Source: Bacteroidota bacterium (GTDB lineage: Bacteria; Bacteroidota; Bacteroidia; Bacteroidales; Cfx3-03). Taken from it: a stretch of 6,594 nt of DNA. The DNA is taken from the NCBI GenBank assembly GCA_030706265.1, contig JAUZOX010000157.1, forward strand, positions 1 through 6,594, written 5' to 3'. The notes under the pieces were generated by a model, which worked only from the letters and a program-made list of their open reading frames with translations, did not search any database and was not told the DNA's origin. The position numbers were made by a program, and so were the translations under genes. Shown in pieces: positions 6,386 to 6,594 of the stretch. The first letter of the stretch is position 1. Each line of letters begins with the position of its first letter.

Positions 6386-6594
6386 TTACTTAGTAATTCT
6401 TTTTAATATTTGTGTTGCTTCCTGATTATGTGAGTTCGAGGAATTGCTTATTTGAACAAATAAGTCTTTTGCCGCTTCTACCTGATTATTTTTTAGATAA
6501 CATAATGCCAGGTACCACTGGGCATTTTCGACAAAGAGATTGTTCTTTTGATCGATAATAAATTTGAATTCATGAATGGCTTTGTCCGTTTGAT
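6386..6594 (-). CDS. C-terminal end of a tetratricopeptide-repeat (TPR) protein; start beyond window
   Basis: On the minus strand an open frame enters at the right edge (first whole codon 6592-6590) and runs 68 codons to a TAA at 6386-6388. The tail reads QTDKAIHEFKFII, then a typical TPR unit, VENAQWYLALCYLKNN, followed by QVEAAKDLFVQI and a closing helix with QEATQILKRITK. The W-x-L-A-x-x-Y spacing of helix A and the EAA-x-x-LF spacing of helix B fit the 34-residue TPR pattern. TPRs are protein-binding scaffolds, and many Bacteroidota proteins end this way, so the tail does not reveal the specific role. The frame is well supported by protein-like composition and by the terminator that follows it. 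Everything upstream, including any membrane segment or partner domain, is outside the window. Confidence 0.85.
   Translation of the reverse strand, partial: QTDKAIHEFKFIIDQKNNLFVENAQWYLALCYLKNNQVEAAKDLFVQISNSSNSHNQEATQILKRITK

Noticed and set aside
6290..6406. 38-codon plus-strand frame starting MNLKQLLLLGES
   Set aside because: It starts inside the TPR-gene terminator loop, runs through an A10 tract and ends antisense to the TPR coding sequence. It has no promoter and looks like chance.
6447..6464. Perfect 8-bp inverted repeat CTTATTTG-AA-CAAATAAG
   Set aside because: It falls within the TPR coding sequence and encodes ordinary TPR helix residues, with no T tract after it. It is probably incidental.
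6258..6488. 12-base direct repeat TCTACCTGATTA at 6258-6269 and 6477-6488
   Set aside because: About one 12-base repeat is expected by chance in a window of this length. One copy is in coding sequence and one abuts a terminator, with no sign of an attachment site or mobile-element end.

Overview
The window looks like ordinary chromosomal DNA from an anaerobic or facultatively anaerobic member of the Bacteroidota, possibly a Bacteroidales-like lineage. Four things suggest this: the moderately AT-rich composition, the lack of Shine-Dalgarno sequences before the two visible starts, exact matches to the Bacteroidota -7 promoter element TAnnTTTG before both complete genes, and the full-length homodimer-type pyruvate:ferredoxin oxidoreductase typical of fermentative anaerobes. 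The phylum is an inference; no rRNA or marker gene is present to fix the genus.

Layout, left to right. Positions 1-1418 (+) hold the C-terminal four fifths of a long-form SppA (signal peptide peptidase / protease IV), cut by the left window edge, with both catalytic residues visible. An A-tract/T-tract hairpin at 1422-1461 separates it from the convergent gene and can serve both strands. Positions 1516-2367 (-) encode a lipoprotein acid phosphatase / 5'-nucleotidase of the e(P4) family. Positions 2446-5985 (-) encode NifJ, pyruvate:ferredoxin (flavodoxin) oxidoreductase, with its own promoter and a strong intrinsic terminator (2396-2425) lying directly against the phosphatase promoter. Positions 5986-6385 form a 400-base AT-rich non-coding gap. 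It holds the nifJ leader and promoter, a stretch with no recognised feature, and the terminator of the next gene. Positions 6386-6594 (-) are the last 68 codons of a tetratricopeptide-repeat protein that continues past the right edge.

The genes look like separate transcription units, not one operon. Each minus-strand gene has its own terminator or promoter signal, and sppA faces them. Functionally they are unrelated housekeeping pieces: envelope peptide turnover (SppA), surface or periplasmic phosphate/nucleotide scavenging (e(P4)-like lipoprotein), central anaerobic carbon metabolism (NifJ turns pyruvate into acetyl-CoA, CO2 and reduced ferredoxin), and a scaffold-type TPR protein of unknown role. 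I found no CRISPR array, mobile element, tRNA, rRNA or defence-like gene set, and no evidence of a new multi-gene system. The observations worth a second look are regulatory: a promoter core shared by nifJ and the phosphatase gene, a terminator hairpin packed against a promoter, and a palindrome in the nifJ leader.
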